Assembly (NCBI GenBank): GCA_938036665.1
Contig: CALHWR010000026.1
Coordinates: 1 to 13,114, forward strand
Direction of reading: 5' to 3'
Source: an uncultured Collinsella sp.
GTDB lineage: Bacteria > Actinomycetota > Coriobacteriia > Coriobacteriales > Coriobacteriaceae
DNA: 13,114 nt
The notes under the pieces were generated by a model that saw only the letters and a list, made by a program, of their open reading frames with translations, did not search any database and had not been told where the DNA came from. The number at the start of each line of letters is the position of its first letter. The first letter of the stretch is position 1. The translations under genes and the position numbers were made by a program. Below, in pieces: positions 6,910-13,114 of this stretch.

Positions 6910-8157
6910 CTAGCTCCTCGTATATCTACGCAGCGCGATGGCGGCGTTGTGCCCGCCAAAGCCCAGGTTGGTCGAAAGCGCCCAGGTAAGGTCGGCGCGA
7001 ACCGCGCGATTGGGCGTGTAATCAAGATCGCAGGCGGGATCGGGCGTGTGGTAGTTAATGGTCGGCGGCACCACGCCCTGCTCGAGTGCCATGGCGCAGG
7101 CCATGACCTCAATGGCCCCCGTGGCACCGATCATGTGCCCGGTCATCGACTTGGTCGACGAGACATGTGCGGCGCGCGCTGCGTCCTCGCCGAGCGCTCG
7201 CTTAATGCCCGCCGTCTCGGACGAATCATTAAGCTTGGTCGAGGTGCCGTGGGCATTGATGTAGAGGCCCTCGGAAGGCTTGACGTCGCCCTCGGCCACC
7301 GCCAGCGATATCGCGCGGGCAATGCCGGCAGCCTCGGGATCGGGACTCGTGATGTGATAAGCATCATCGGTGTTGCCGTAGCCCACGACCTCGGCATAAA
7401 TGTGCGCACCGCGTGCCTGCGCATGTTCCATGCTCTCGAGTACCAGCACGCAAGCGCCCTCGCCCATCACAAAGCCGTCGCGGTCTGCATCGAACGGGCG
7501 GCAAGCCGTCGCAGGATCGGGGTTGGTGGTCAATGCGCGGCAGGACGTAAAGCCTGCAACGGCATCGGGGATAATGGCCGCCTCGGCGCCGCCCGCGAGG
7601 ATCGCGTCGGCATAGCCGTGCTTGATGGCGCGGAACGCCTCGCCCACCGCATGGGCCGAGGTCGCGCAAGCAGTCACGACTGGCAGGGTCGGTCCCTTTG
7701 CCTTGTGGCGGATCGCGATATTGCCCGAAGCCATGTTGGGGATCATCATCGCAATCATATAGGGCGATGCGCGGCGAGGTCCACGATCGGCGATCGTGTG
7801 GACGTTGTCGACGAGCGTCGTCATGCCGCCCACGCCCGAGCCCACGTAGACGCCCAGACGCTCACGATCGATGGCGCCTTCGACATCAAAGCCCGCATCG
7901 TGCATTGCCTCGTCCGAAGCCGCCATCGCAAACTGAACGCAGGGGTCGAGATGCTTGGCGTCACGCTTGCCAAAGTACTCGTTGCCGTCAAAGCCCTTGA
8001 CTTCGGCCGCCACCTTGACGGTAAACGCATCGGTATCGAAGTGCGTGATCGGGCCGATGCCACAGGTCCCGGCGCACATGGCCGCCCAGGTGGCAAGCGC
8101 GGTGTTGCCGAGCGGCGATACGGCACCGATGCCGGTGATTGCAACTCTCTGTTCCAT
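6910..8157 (-). CDS. fabF: 3-oxoacyl-ACP synthase II (FabF)
   Basis: A 415-residue elongating ketosynthase that condenses malonyl-ACP with acyl-ACP by decarboxylative Claisen condensation. The Cys-His-His triad is intact: TACATSAHA gives Cys164, NAHGTSTKLND gives His303, and STKSMTGHMIGATGA gives Lys336 and His341, positions within one residue of E. coli FabF. The N-terminus EQRVAITGIGAVSPLGN and the C-terminal NLGFGGHNAAIAL are also typical. Start choice: adjacent ATGs lie at 8160 and 8157; the AGGAG SD is three bases from the first and six from the second, so 8157 is preferred. A TTG at 8175 is unlikely. It follows fabG by 39 bases and precedes accB by three. Stop is TAG. Confidence 0.97.
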   Translation of the reverse strand: MEQRVAITGIGAVSPLGNTALATWAAMCAGTCGIGPITHFDTDAFTVKVAAEVKGFDGNEYFGKRDAKHLDPCVQFAMAASDEAMHDAGFDVEGAIDRERLGVYVGSGVGGMTTLVDNVHTIADRGPRRASPYMIAMMIPNMASGNIAIRHKAKGPTLPVVTACATSAHAVGEAFRAIKHGYADAILAGGAEAAIIPDAVAGFTSCRALTTNPDPATACRPFDADRDGFVMGEGACVLVLESMEHAQARGAHIYAEVVGYGNTDDAYHITSPDPEAAGIARAISLAVAEGDVKPSEGLYINAHGTSTKLNDSSETAGIKRALGEDAARAAHVSSTKSMTGHMIGATGAIEVMACAMALEQGVVPPTINYHTPDPACDLDYTPNRAVRADLTWALSTNLGFGGHNAAIALRRYTRS

Positions 8158-8196
8158 CATGGTCTCCTCATCCAAGCCGTTCTTCGGCCCTGGTTT

Positions 8197-8970
8197 CTAC
8201 ATCGCCATTCCGCCGTCGACGCGCACGACCTCGCCCGTAATGTAAGCAGCCGCATCGCTCGCTAAAAAGCGCACCACGCCGGCCACTTCCTCGGGACGTG
8301 CCATGCGCTTAAGGGGAATCTGTTCCTCGGTTGCCGTACGCACCTTCTCCGAGAGCTTTGCCGTCATATCGGTCTCGACAAACCCGGGGGCGACCGCGTT
8401 CGCTCGTACGCCACGAGGCGCAAGCTCGCGCGCCACCGCCTTGGTAAGCCCTATCACGCCCGCCTTGGAAGCAGCGTAGTTGGCTTGCCCGGCATTGCCC
8501 ATCAGGCCCACGACCGAGCTCATGTTGACGACGCAACCGCCGCGCTGGCGCATAAAGGTCTTGGTGAGCGCGCGCGTCATATTGAATGTTCCCTTGAGAT
8601 TGACATCGAGCACGCGATCGAATGCGTCATCGCCCATGCGCATGAGCAGGCCATCGCGGGTGATGCCGGCGTTGTTGACGAGCGCCCAAATGGAACCAAA
8701 GTCGTTGAGGACCGCTTCCACGCACGCGTTGACGGCAGCGGGATCGGCCACGTCGCATTGATATGCGCGTGCTGTGGCGCCAACCGCCTCACAGGCTTCG
8801 CACGTCTCGCACGCCGCATCGACGCTGCCGGCATAGACGACGGCGATATCAAAGCCGTCCTCCGCCAGACCGACAGCGCAGGCGCGGCCGATACCCCGCG
8901 AGCCGCCCGTGACCAGTGCCACACGACGTGAGTCGTTGCGCTCGAGCGCGCCGTTGTTCAAGTTGCCCAT
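8197..8970 (-). CDS. fabG: 3-oxoacyl-ACP reductase FabG
   Basis: A 257-residue classical short-chain dehydrogenase that reduces 3-oxoacyl-ACP with NADPH. The Rossmann fold shows TGGSRGIGR (21-29) for cofactor binding and NNAG (99-102). The catalytic tetrad is Asn124, Ser152, Tyr165 and Lys169 (YAASK). The PGFVETDMT loop follows, and the C-terminus GEVVRVDGGMAM is the usual FabG ending. The N-terminus carries about 14 residues before the first beta strand, slightly longer than E. coli FabG; the ATG at 8970 with an AAAGGAA SD supports this start. It lies between fabD (30-base gap) and fabF. Stop is TAG. Confidence 0.97.
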   Translation of the reverse strand: MGNLNNGALERNDSRRVALVTGGSRGIGRACAVGLAEDGFDIAVVYAGSVDAACETCEACEAVGATARAYQCDVADPAAVNACVEAVLNDFGSIWALVNNAGITRDGLLMRMGDDAFDRVLDVNLKGTFNMTRALTKTFMRQRGGCVVNMSSVVGLMGNAGQANYAASKAGVIGLTKAVARELAPRGVRANAVAPGFVETDMTAKLSEKVRTATEEQIPLKRMARPEEVAGVVRFLASDAAAYITGEVVRVDGGMAM

Positions 8971-9000
8971 GTCATTCCTTTCGGGTTACAGCCCTGTGGA

Positions 9001-9927
9001 CTATGCGAGCTCGTCGGCAATAGCTGCGACCTGCTCGGCCGTTTCGCACGAATACACGCGAACGTCGCTCAGCGTACGCTTGGCCAGGCCCGACAGCGTT
9101 TTGCCAGGGCCGACCTCAATAAACGTGTCGATGCCCTGATTCTGCAGAGCATGCAGCGTGTCGACCCAACGAACGGCATGACTCACCTGATTGGCCAAGA
9201 CATCCGATGCCGCTCGCGGGTCCGCCGGATAGGGCGCCGCCGTCATGTTTGCCATGACCGGAATCAGCAGCGGTGACGGCGCGTGGCCGGCTTGGATATA
9301 CGTCGCCAGCCCCTCAGTCGCCTCGGCCATATAGGGGCTATGAAATGCGCCCGACACCGCGACTTTCATAGCGCGGCCGCCAGCCTCTTTTACTAGGACG
9401 TCGAGCTCCTGCAGCGCATCGGGCGCTCCGGCAACAACCGTCTGCTGCGGACTGTTGTAGTTGACCGGCCAGCAGTCCTCGCCGGCCTGTTTTGCCAGGT
9501 TCTCGACTTGCGCCGCATCGAGCTTGATGACGGCGCGCATGCCGCCCGGATGGCGCTCGGCAGCCGCGGCCATCAGCGCCGCGCGCTCGCACACGAGCTC
9601 AAAGCCCGCTCGCGTATCGAACGCCCCCGCAAAGGTGAGCGCGGCGACCTCGCCAAGCGAAAAACCCGCACAGGCGGCAGGTACCACGCCGCGCTCACGC
9701 AGGGCGGCAGCCGCTGCCAGATCGTGAACGAACACGCACGGCTGCGTGTTCTCGGTCTGCGAGAGTTCCTCCTTGGAGGCGCTTCGGCACTGCTCACTGG
9801 TCCCCGGGCGCACCTCGTCGGCAATGGCGAACACCTCGGCGGCCGCCGGCGATGCCTCGATCAGGTCGACGCCCATCGCGGGGTGCTGGGCGCCCTGCCC
9901 GGCAAACAGAAACGCTACGCCACCCAT
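9001..9927 (-). CDS. fabD: Malonyl-CoA:ACP transacylase FabD
   Basis: A 308-residue acyltransferase that moves malonate from CoA to the phosphopantetheine of AcpP. Visible are AFLFAGQGAQHPAMG at the N-terminus, LSQTENTQPCVFVHD (about 56-69), the nucleophile elbow GFSLGE with Ser90, Arg115 that binds the malonate carboxylate (CERAALM), the catalytic His196 in GAFHSPYM, and the late VGPGKTLSGL motif. Length matches the family (about 305-310). The ATG at 9927 lies nine bases from a GAAGGG SD; a GTG at 9933 is only three bases away and less likely. It overlaps the end of fabK by 13 bases, so translational coupling is likely. Stop is TAG. Confidence 0.96.
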   Translation of the reverse strand: MGGVAFLFAGQGAQHPAMGVDLIEASPAAAEVFAIADEVRPGTSEQCRSASKEELSQTENTQPCVFVHDLAAAAALRERGVVPAACAGFSLGEVAALTFAGAFDTRAGFELVCERAALMAAAAERHPGGMRAVIKLDAAQVENLAKQAGEDCWPVNYNSPQQTVVAGAPDALQELDVLVKEAGGRAMKVAVSGAFHSPYMAEATEGLATYIQAGHAPSPLLIPVMANMTAAPYPADPRAASDVLANQVSHAVRWVDTLHALQNQGIDTFIEVGPGKTLSGLAKRTLSDVRVYSCETAEQVAAIADELA

Positions 9928-10859
9928 GCGCACGCACCCTTCAGGACGCGCTCGGCACCATCGACCAGATCGTCAACGATTTCTCGTGCGCTCTGGCGCT
10001 CGCTAACCATGCCGGCAATCTGTCCACACAAAAACGAGCCCTCTTCGTAATTGCCGTCCTTGGCGGCCTTGCGAAGGGCGCCCGTGCCCATGGCCCCGAG
10101 CTCCTCGACGCTTACGCCCGCCGCCTCGCTCTTGGCGTAGGCGTTGGTGAAGGGGCTCTTGAGGGCACGCACCGGGTGTCCCGTCGAGCGGCCGGTCGCA
10201 CGCGTCGAGGTGTCGTTGGCCTTCAGGACCATCTCCTTGTACTGCTCCGATACGGTGCACTCATCTGCGATCAGAAAGCGCGTACCCACCTGCACGCCGG
10301 CGGCGCCCAGCATAAAGGCGGCCGCCACGCCGCGGCCATCGGCGATACCGCCAGCCGCAACCACGGGAATATCGACCGCATCGACAACCTGTGGCACCAG
10401 TGCCATCGTCGAGGTCTCGCCAATATGGCCGCCTGATTCGGTACCCTCGGCAACCACGGCAGTGGCTCCACGACGCGCCACGAGACGCGCCAGCGCCACC
10501 GAAGCAACGACCGGGATGACCTTGATGCCCGCCTCGTTCCACGCCTTCATGTACTTGGTGGGATTGCCGGCACCCGTCACGACGACCGGTACCCGCTCGT
10601 CAATCACGACCCGCGCGACCTCGTCGGCAAACGGGCTCATGAGCATGACGTTGACGCCAAAGGGCTTATCCGTCCTGGCGCGCAGCTCATGAATCTGGTC
10701 GCGCAGCCAGTTGGCGTCGGCGTTCATGGCCGCGATAATCCCTAAGCCGCCCGCCTCGGACACTGCGGACGCCAGCGAGGCGTCGGCGATCCAGGCCATA
10801 CCGCCCTGGAACACGGGCTTTTCGATGCCGAGCAGATCGCAGAGAGGAGTCTTGAGCAT
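9915..10859 (-). CDS. fabK: Enoyl-ACP reductase II FabK (FMN-dependent)
   Basis: A 314-residue TIM-barrel flavoprotein that reduces trans-2-enoyl-ACP with NAD(P)H, the last step of each elongation cycle. It resembles streptococcal FabK: VFQGGMAWIADASLASAVSEAGGLGIIAA at 16-44, GVNVMLMSP near 68-76, the flavin-side His145 in EGTESGGHIGE, PVVAAGGIADGRG for phosphate binding, and GVQVGTRFL. Related nitronate monooxygenases share the fold, but the position between acpP and fabD makes FabK much the better call. FabK is structurally unrelated to FabI, and the family is known to resist triclosan. The start is two bases after the acpP stop, with GGAG eight bases upstream inside the acpP end. Stop is TAG, inside fabD. 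Confidence 0.96.
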   Translation of the reverse strand: MLKTPLCDLLGIEKPVFQGGMAWIADASLASAVSEAGGLGIIAAMNADANWLRDQIHELRARTDKPFGVNVMLMSPFADEVARVVIDERVPVVVTGAGNPTKYMKAWNEAGIKVIPVVASVALARLVARRGATAVVAEGTESGGHIGETSTMALVPQVVDAVDIPVVAAGGIADGRGVAAAFMLGAAGVQVGTRFLIADECTVSEQYKEMVLKANDTSTRATGRSTGHPVRALKSPFTNAYAKSEAAGVSVEELGAMGTGALRKAAKDGNYEEGSFLCGQIAGMVSERQSAREIVDDLVDGAERVLKGACAWVA

Positions 10860-10861
10860 CT

Positions 10862-11098
10862 CTACTTCTCCAATGCCGCCTCGACCGTATCGGCGAACTC
10901 GCCGACCGTCTTGGGGTTCTCCTCGGTATCGAGCTGGATGCCAAACTCGTCCTCAACGGCGACGAGGATCTCGACGGTGCCCAGACTGTCGAGACCAATC
11001 TCCTCGAGCGTGGACTCGGGCTTCATCTCGACATCGTCAAGACCGGCGGTCTCGCGGATAACATCGCAAACGCGCTCGAAGGTCTTCTGATCTGCCAT
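10862..11098 (-). CDS. acpP: Acyl carrier protein
   Basis: A 78-residue acidic four-helix protein that carries the growing acyl chain. The phosphopantetheine attachment site is Ser38 in GLDSLGTVEI, with helix II continuing VAVEDEFGIQL. Length and the acidic character (LDDVEMKPE, DTEENPKT) are typical. The start at 11098 is set by an AAAGGAG SD. No holo-ACP synthase gene is in the window. It lies between fabH (52-base gap) and fabK (two-base gap). Stop is TAG. Confidence 0.97.
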   Translation of the reverse strand: MADQKTFERVCDVIRETAGLDDVEMKPESTLEEIGLDSLGTVEILVAVEDEFGIQLDTEENPKTVGEFADTVEAALEK

Positions 11099-11150
11099 GG
11101 TAGTTCTCCTTTGTTTGTGCCCTAGGGGCGTTTTTATTTCCTATGTGCGA

Positions 11151-12110
11151 CTACTTCCAACGAAGTAGATAGCCACCTATATCCAGACCGGCGCCAAATC
11201 CAACGAGGGTGATGGTGTCGCTCGTGTGAAGTGCACCGGCGTTTGCCAGCCGGTCGAGGGCAAGCGGAATGCATGCGCTCGAAATGTTGCCGGTCTCGCG
11301 CAGCGTTCGAACCACGCGCTTGTCTGGCACACCGAGGCGCTTGACCGCCTGACTCAGGATTCGTTCGTTAGCCTGATGGAATACAAAATGGTCGATGTCC
11401 TCGACCGAAATGCCCGCATCGCTCGCAAGCTTATGGACCGTGTCGCAAATCGCGTTGACGCCGAACTTGAACACGCGGCGGCCATTCATGGACAGCACGC
11501 TCTCGCTATCTGCGGAGGCCTTAAACGGCGAGGTGCCGACCAGACCGGGAACGCACAACGTCTCGACGTCGGGCGCCGTCGAAAGCTCAACGGCAAGGGG
11601 GCTGTCTCCCCCAGCCTCAATCACCGCGGCGCCTGCCCCATCGCCAAAGAGCACACAGGTGGCGCGGTCGGTCCAGTCGAGCGCGCGCGTCATCTGCTCG
11701 GCGGCAACGACAAGCACATGCTTGGCTCGTCCTCGGGCGATATAGCCCTCGGCAACATCGAGCGCAAATACGAAGCCGGCGCAGGCAGCCGAGACATCGA
11801 AGGCAGGGCACGTCGCGCCCAGTCGCTCAGCAACGGCACACGCCTCGGCGGGAACAAGGTGGTCACCCGTCGTCGTCGAGCAGACGATCAGATCCAACTG
11901 GCTCGCGTCGATTCCGGACACCTGAAGTGCCCGCTCGCTCGCCGCTACGGCAAGGTCGTCAAGTGACTCGGTGGTGCAGACGTGGCGACTCTTAATACCT
12001 GTGCGGGTAAAAATCCACTCATCCGAGGTATCGAGGAACTCGGACAGCTCGTCATTGGAAACACTGCGCTTAGGAAGCGCCGAGCCTGTTCCAAGAATCG
12101 TGAAACCCAT
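11151..12110 (-). CDS. fabH: 3-oxoacyl-ACP synthase III (FabH)
   Basis: A 319-residue initiating ketosynthase that condenses an acyl-CoA primer with malonyl-ACP. The Cys-His-Asn triad is present: Cys110 in VSAACAGF, His245 in FVFHQANERI, Asn275 in RETGNISSA. EWIFTRTGIKSRHVC near 31-45, VLFGDGAGAAVIEA (153-166) and the C-terminal LVGFGAGLDIGGYLLRW complete the thiolase fold. Primer preference (acetyl-CoA or branched) cannot be read reliably from sequence. The start at 12110 is set by an AAAGGAGGTT SD and the family N-terminus MGFTILGTGSALP; the open frame extends to 12257 only through the promoter region. First gene of the operon. Stop is TAG. Confidence 0.97.
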   Translation of the reverse strand: MGFTILGTGSALPKRSVSNDELSEFLDTSDEWIFTRTGIKSRHVCTTESLDDLAVAASERALQVSGIDASQLDLIVCSTTTGDHLVPAEACAVAERLGATCPAFDVSAACAGFVFALDVAEGYIARGRAKHVLVVAAEQMTRALDWTDRATCVLFGDGAGAAVIEAGGDSPLAVELSTAPDVETLCVPGLVGTSPFKASADSESVLSMNGRRVFKFGVNAICDTVHKLASDAGISVEDIDHFVFHQANERILSQAVKRLGVPDKRVVRTLRETGNISSACIPLALDRLANAGALHTSDTITLVGFGAGLDIGGYLLRWK

Positions 12111-12114
12111 CACT

Positions 12115-12124
12115 AACCTCCTTT
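12115..12124 (-). promoter_or_regulatory. Strong ribosome binding site of fabH
   Basis: AAAGGAGGTT on the minus strand, ending four bases before the ATG at 12110. It fixes the fabH start and rules out the longer open frame. Confidence 0.85.
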
Positions 12125-12128
12125 GAGT

Positions 12129-12144
12129 TGTTGACGTGTTTACA
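12129..12144. promoter_or_regulatory. Candidate operator, left copy
   Basis: TGTTGACGTGTTTACA is an imperfect palindrome (TGTTGAC-GT-GTTTACA, two mismatches between arms). The 19 bases 12127-12145 match the right copy at 17 of 19 positions. It lies about 20-35 bases before the fabH ATG, probably in the transcribed leader. Confidence 0.55.
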
Positions 12145-12176
12145 TCGACCAAGAGAGGATAGCGCATTTCAGTCGT

Positions 12177-12192
12177 TGTTAACGTGTTAACA
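12177..12192. promoter_or_regulatory. Candidate operator, right copy (perfect palindrome)
   Basis: TGTTAACGTGTTAACA has perfect 7-base inverted arms TGTTAAC and GTTAACA around GT. It is 48 bases from the left copy, in the same orientation, and overlaps the best guess for the fabH -35 region. This is a plausible site for a dimeric repressor; the regulator is not in the window. Confidence 0.6.
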
Positions 12193-12266
12193 TTAAATTG
12201 TCCAAATGCGACAAAGGCTTCACATTGTGTCTCTCTCGACACCATTGCGTTATTCACTTATTCATT

Positions 12267-12274
12267 AAGGAGGT
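12267..12274 (+). promoter_or_regulatory. Ribosome binding site of birA
   Basis: AAGGAGGT, ten bases before the ATG at 12285. It is a strong match with a longer than usual spacer and is the main reason to place the start here. Confidence 0.65.
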
Positions 12275-12284
12275 AGCAGCCGTT

Positions 12285-13061
12285 ATGGATGCCAAATTAA
12301 CGATAGTCGACGTAACCGGATCGACCAACGATGACCTGCTCGAAGCAGGAAAACAGGGAGCGCCGCACGGCACAGGACTTGCCGCCCGGGCTCAGACAGC
12401 AGGACGCGGCCGGCGCGGCCACAAGTGGGATTCAACCGCCGGCAACCTATTGCTTTCGATTGTCCTGCGTCCATGCGTTAATCCTGCGAAGTACTCTGGT
12501 CTTGCTGCCGTCAGCGGCCTAGCGGTGCTCGAGGCGCTCGAAAAACAGGGTCTTGCAAACGAGATTGGCCTCAAATGGCCCAACGACCTGGTCGCGCGTG
12601 GACGCAAACTCGGCGGCATTCTGGTCGAGGCCGCACGCGATAACGAAGGCAAACCTTTCGCCGTCTGTGGCATTGGTGTCAATGTGAACTATGCGCCCCA
12701 AGAGGTGCCCGATGGCGGCCTGCCGGCAATCGGTCTCTCGGACCTTAACGAGAACGTTCCAGCTGTCGACATGCTCCTCGATGAGGTCTATCACGCAGTT
12801 ATAGACGCTATAGATGCCTGGGCAGAACGTCTCAACGCCATGGAAGAAAACACCGGACCGCTCGCGCCCGTCCACGGCGAATATGTCGCTCACCTCAATT
12901 GGATTAGGAAGCACGTTATCGCCCGCTCACCCGCTGGAGACGAGCTGGCACGCGGCATCTTTAAAACCGTCGATGCCTTTGGTCGCGCGTGCATCGAAAC
13001 AGAAGACGGCTTGCGATCCTTCCATTTTGAGGAGGCGTCATTGCGCCCCTTGAGTGAGTAG
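12285..13061 (+). CDS. birA: Biotin--[acetyl-CoA-carboxylase] ligase, monofunctional (no DNA-binding domain)
   Basis: A 258-residue class I biotin protein ligase that makes biotinyl-AMP and transfers biotin to Lys123 of AccB. STNDDLL near the N-terminus, the biotin/ATP loop GRGRRGHKW (40-48), LKWPNDL (96-102), KLGGILVE (108-115) and GIGVNVN (129-135) mark the catalytic domain; a small C-terminal SH3-like domain (about 215-255) follows. The protein starts directly with the catalytic domain and lacks the N-terminal winged helix found in bifunctional BirA repressors, so it should not bind DNA itself. The ATG at 12285 has an AAGGAGGT SD with a rather long spacer of about ten bases; the upstream open frame covers the intergenic region and is not coding-like. 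It is divergent from the fab operon. Stop is TAG. The remaining 53 bases to the right edge show no gene. Confidence 0.95.
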   Translation: MDAKLTIVDVTGSTNDDLLEAGKQGAPHGTGLAARAQTAGRGRRGHKWDSTAGNLLLSIVLRPCVNPAKYSGLAAVSGLAVLEALEKQGLANEIGLKWPNDLVARGRKLGGILVEAARDNEGKPFAVCGIGVNVNYAPQEVPDGGLPAIGLSDLNENVPAVDMLLDEVYHAVIDAIDAWAERLNAMEENTGPLAPVHGEYVAHLNWIRKHVIARSPAGDELARGIFKTVDAFGRACIETEDGLRSFHFEEASLRPLSE

Positions 13062-13114
13062 GTCGCCACAGCCAGCCGTTCGGCAGCCTTACCCGGCGAT
13101 CCAAACCCATCATG

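Larger units (their letters stand above)
12111..12284. promoter_or_regulatory. Divergent regulatory region between fabH and birA
   Basis: This 174-base stretch is visibly richer in A and T than its surroundings and must drive both the fab operon (leftward) and birA (rightward). It contains two related palindromes. No clean sigma-70 promoter stands out. For fabH the best guess is TTAACA (inside the right palindrome) with TATCCT, but the spacer is only 15 bases. No convincing birA promoter could be picked. The part near birA (12250-12270) repeats TATTCA twice and ends in the AAGGAGGT SD. Confidence 0.7.

Noticed and set aside
8158..8196. Small GCCG...CGGC hairpin in the fabG-fabF gap
   Set aside because: Four-base-pair stem without a T-run, expected by chance in GC-rich DNA.
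6742..8265. Long plus-strand open frame (507 codons) opposite fabF and accB
   Set aside because: The translation has no recognisable domain and covers a fabF gene with intact active-site residues.
11116..11140. Possible terminator between acpP and fabH (GCCC-TA-GGGGC followed by GTTTTTATTT on the plus strand)
   Set aside because: The stem is only about four base pairs and the T-run is on the strand opposite to the operon, where no gene is transcribed into it.
12111..12257. N-terminal extension of fabH through the intergenic region
   Set aside because: The family N-terminus and a near-perfect SD mark 12110, and the extension reads through the palindromes.
13062..13114. Possible start of another gene at the right edge (ATG at 13112)
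   Set aside because: No SD precedes it and only one codon is visible, so it cannot be supported.

Overview
By eye this is a GC-rich (about 60 %) bacterial chromosome segment with tightly packed genes and strong Shine-Dalgarno (SD) sites. The protein sequences, a fused AccD-AccA polypeptide, a FabK-type reductase and a Firmicute-like fab/acc gene order together suggest a gut Coriobacteriia such as Collinsella. That assignment is inference from memory; nothing in the window (no 16S rRNA or other marker) proves it. No rRNA, tRNA, CRISPR array, insertion sequence or phage gene was seen.

Layout, left to right. A histidine phosphatase running off the left edge (1-334) and a cation diffusion facilitator transporter (374-1528) lie on the minus strand, probably co-transcribed. 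A strong minus-strand terminator (1606-1642) separates them from a long minus-strand operon whose first gene is at the right: fabH (12110) - acpP - fabK - fabD - fabG - fabF - accB - fabZ - accC - accDA fusion - stand-alone PTS EIIC (ends 1681). Spacing is from overlap to about 50 bases, so about 10.4 kb is probably one transcription unit. To its right a 174-base intergenic region (12111-12284) carries two related palindromes and separates fabH from a divergent plus-strand birA (12285-13061). The last 53 bases hold nothing I can call.

How the genes work together. BirA attaches biotin to Lys123 of AccB. AccC carboxylates that biotin, and the fused AccDA moves the carboxyl group to acetyl-CoA to make malonyl-CoA. 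FabD loads malonate onto AcpP. FabH starts the chain from an acyl-CoA, FabF elongates, FabG reduces, FabZ dehydrates and FabK reduces the enoyl group. Every step of type II saturated fatty acid synthesis is therefore present, and the enzyme that activates the biotin carrier sits across the shared promoter region. Not present in the window: a recognisable regulator (FabT, FapR or FabR type), an unsaturated-fatty-acid branch enzyme (FabM, FabA), holo-ACP synthase and a second enoyl reductase.

The parts most worth following up are the paired TGTTAAC-GT-GTTAACA-like palindromes between fabH and birA, which look like operators for an unidentified lipid regulator; the unexplained EIIC-only sugar transporter gene at the operon end, with a duplicated start region inside a small palindromic element; and a strong preference for TAG stops (10 of 13 complete genes).
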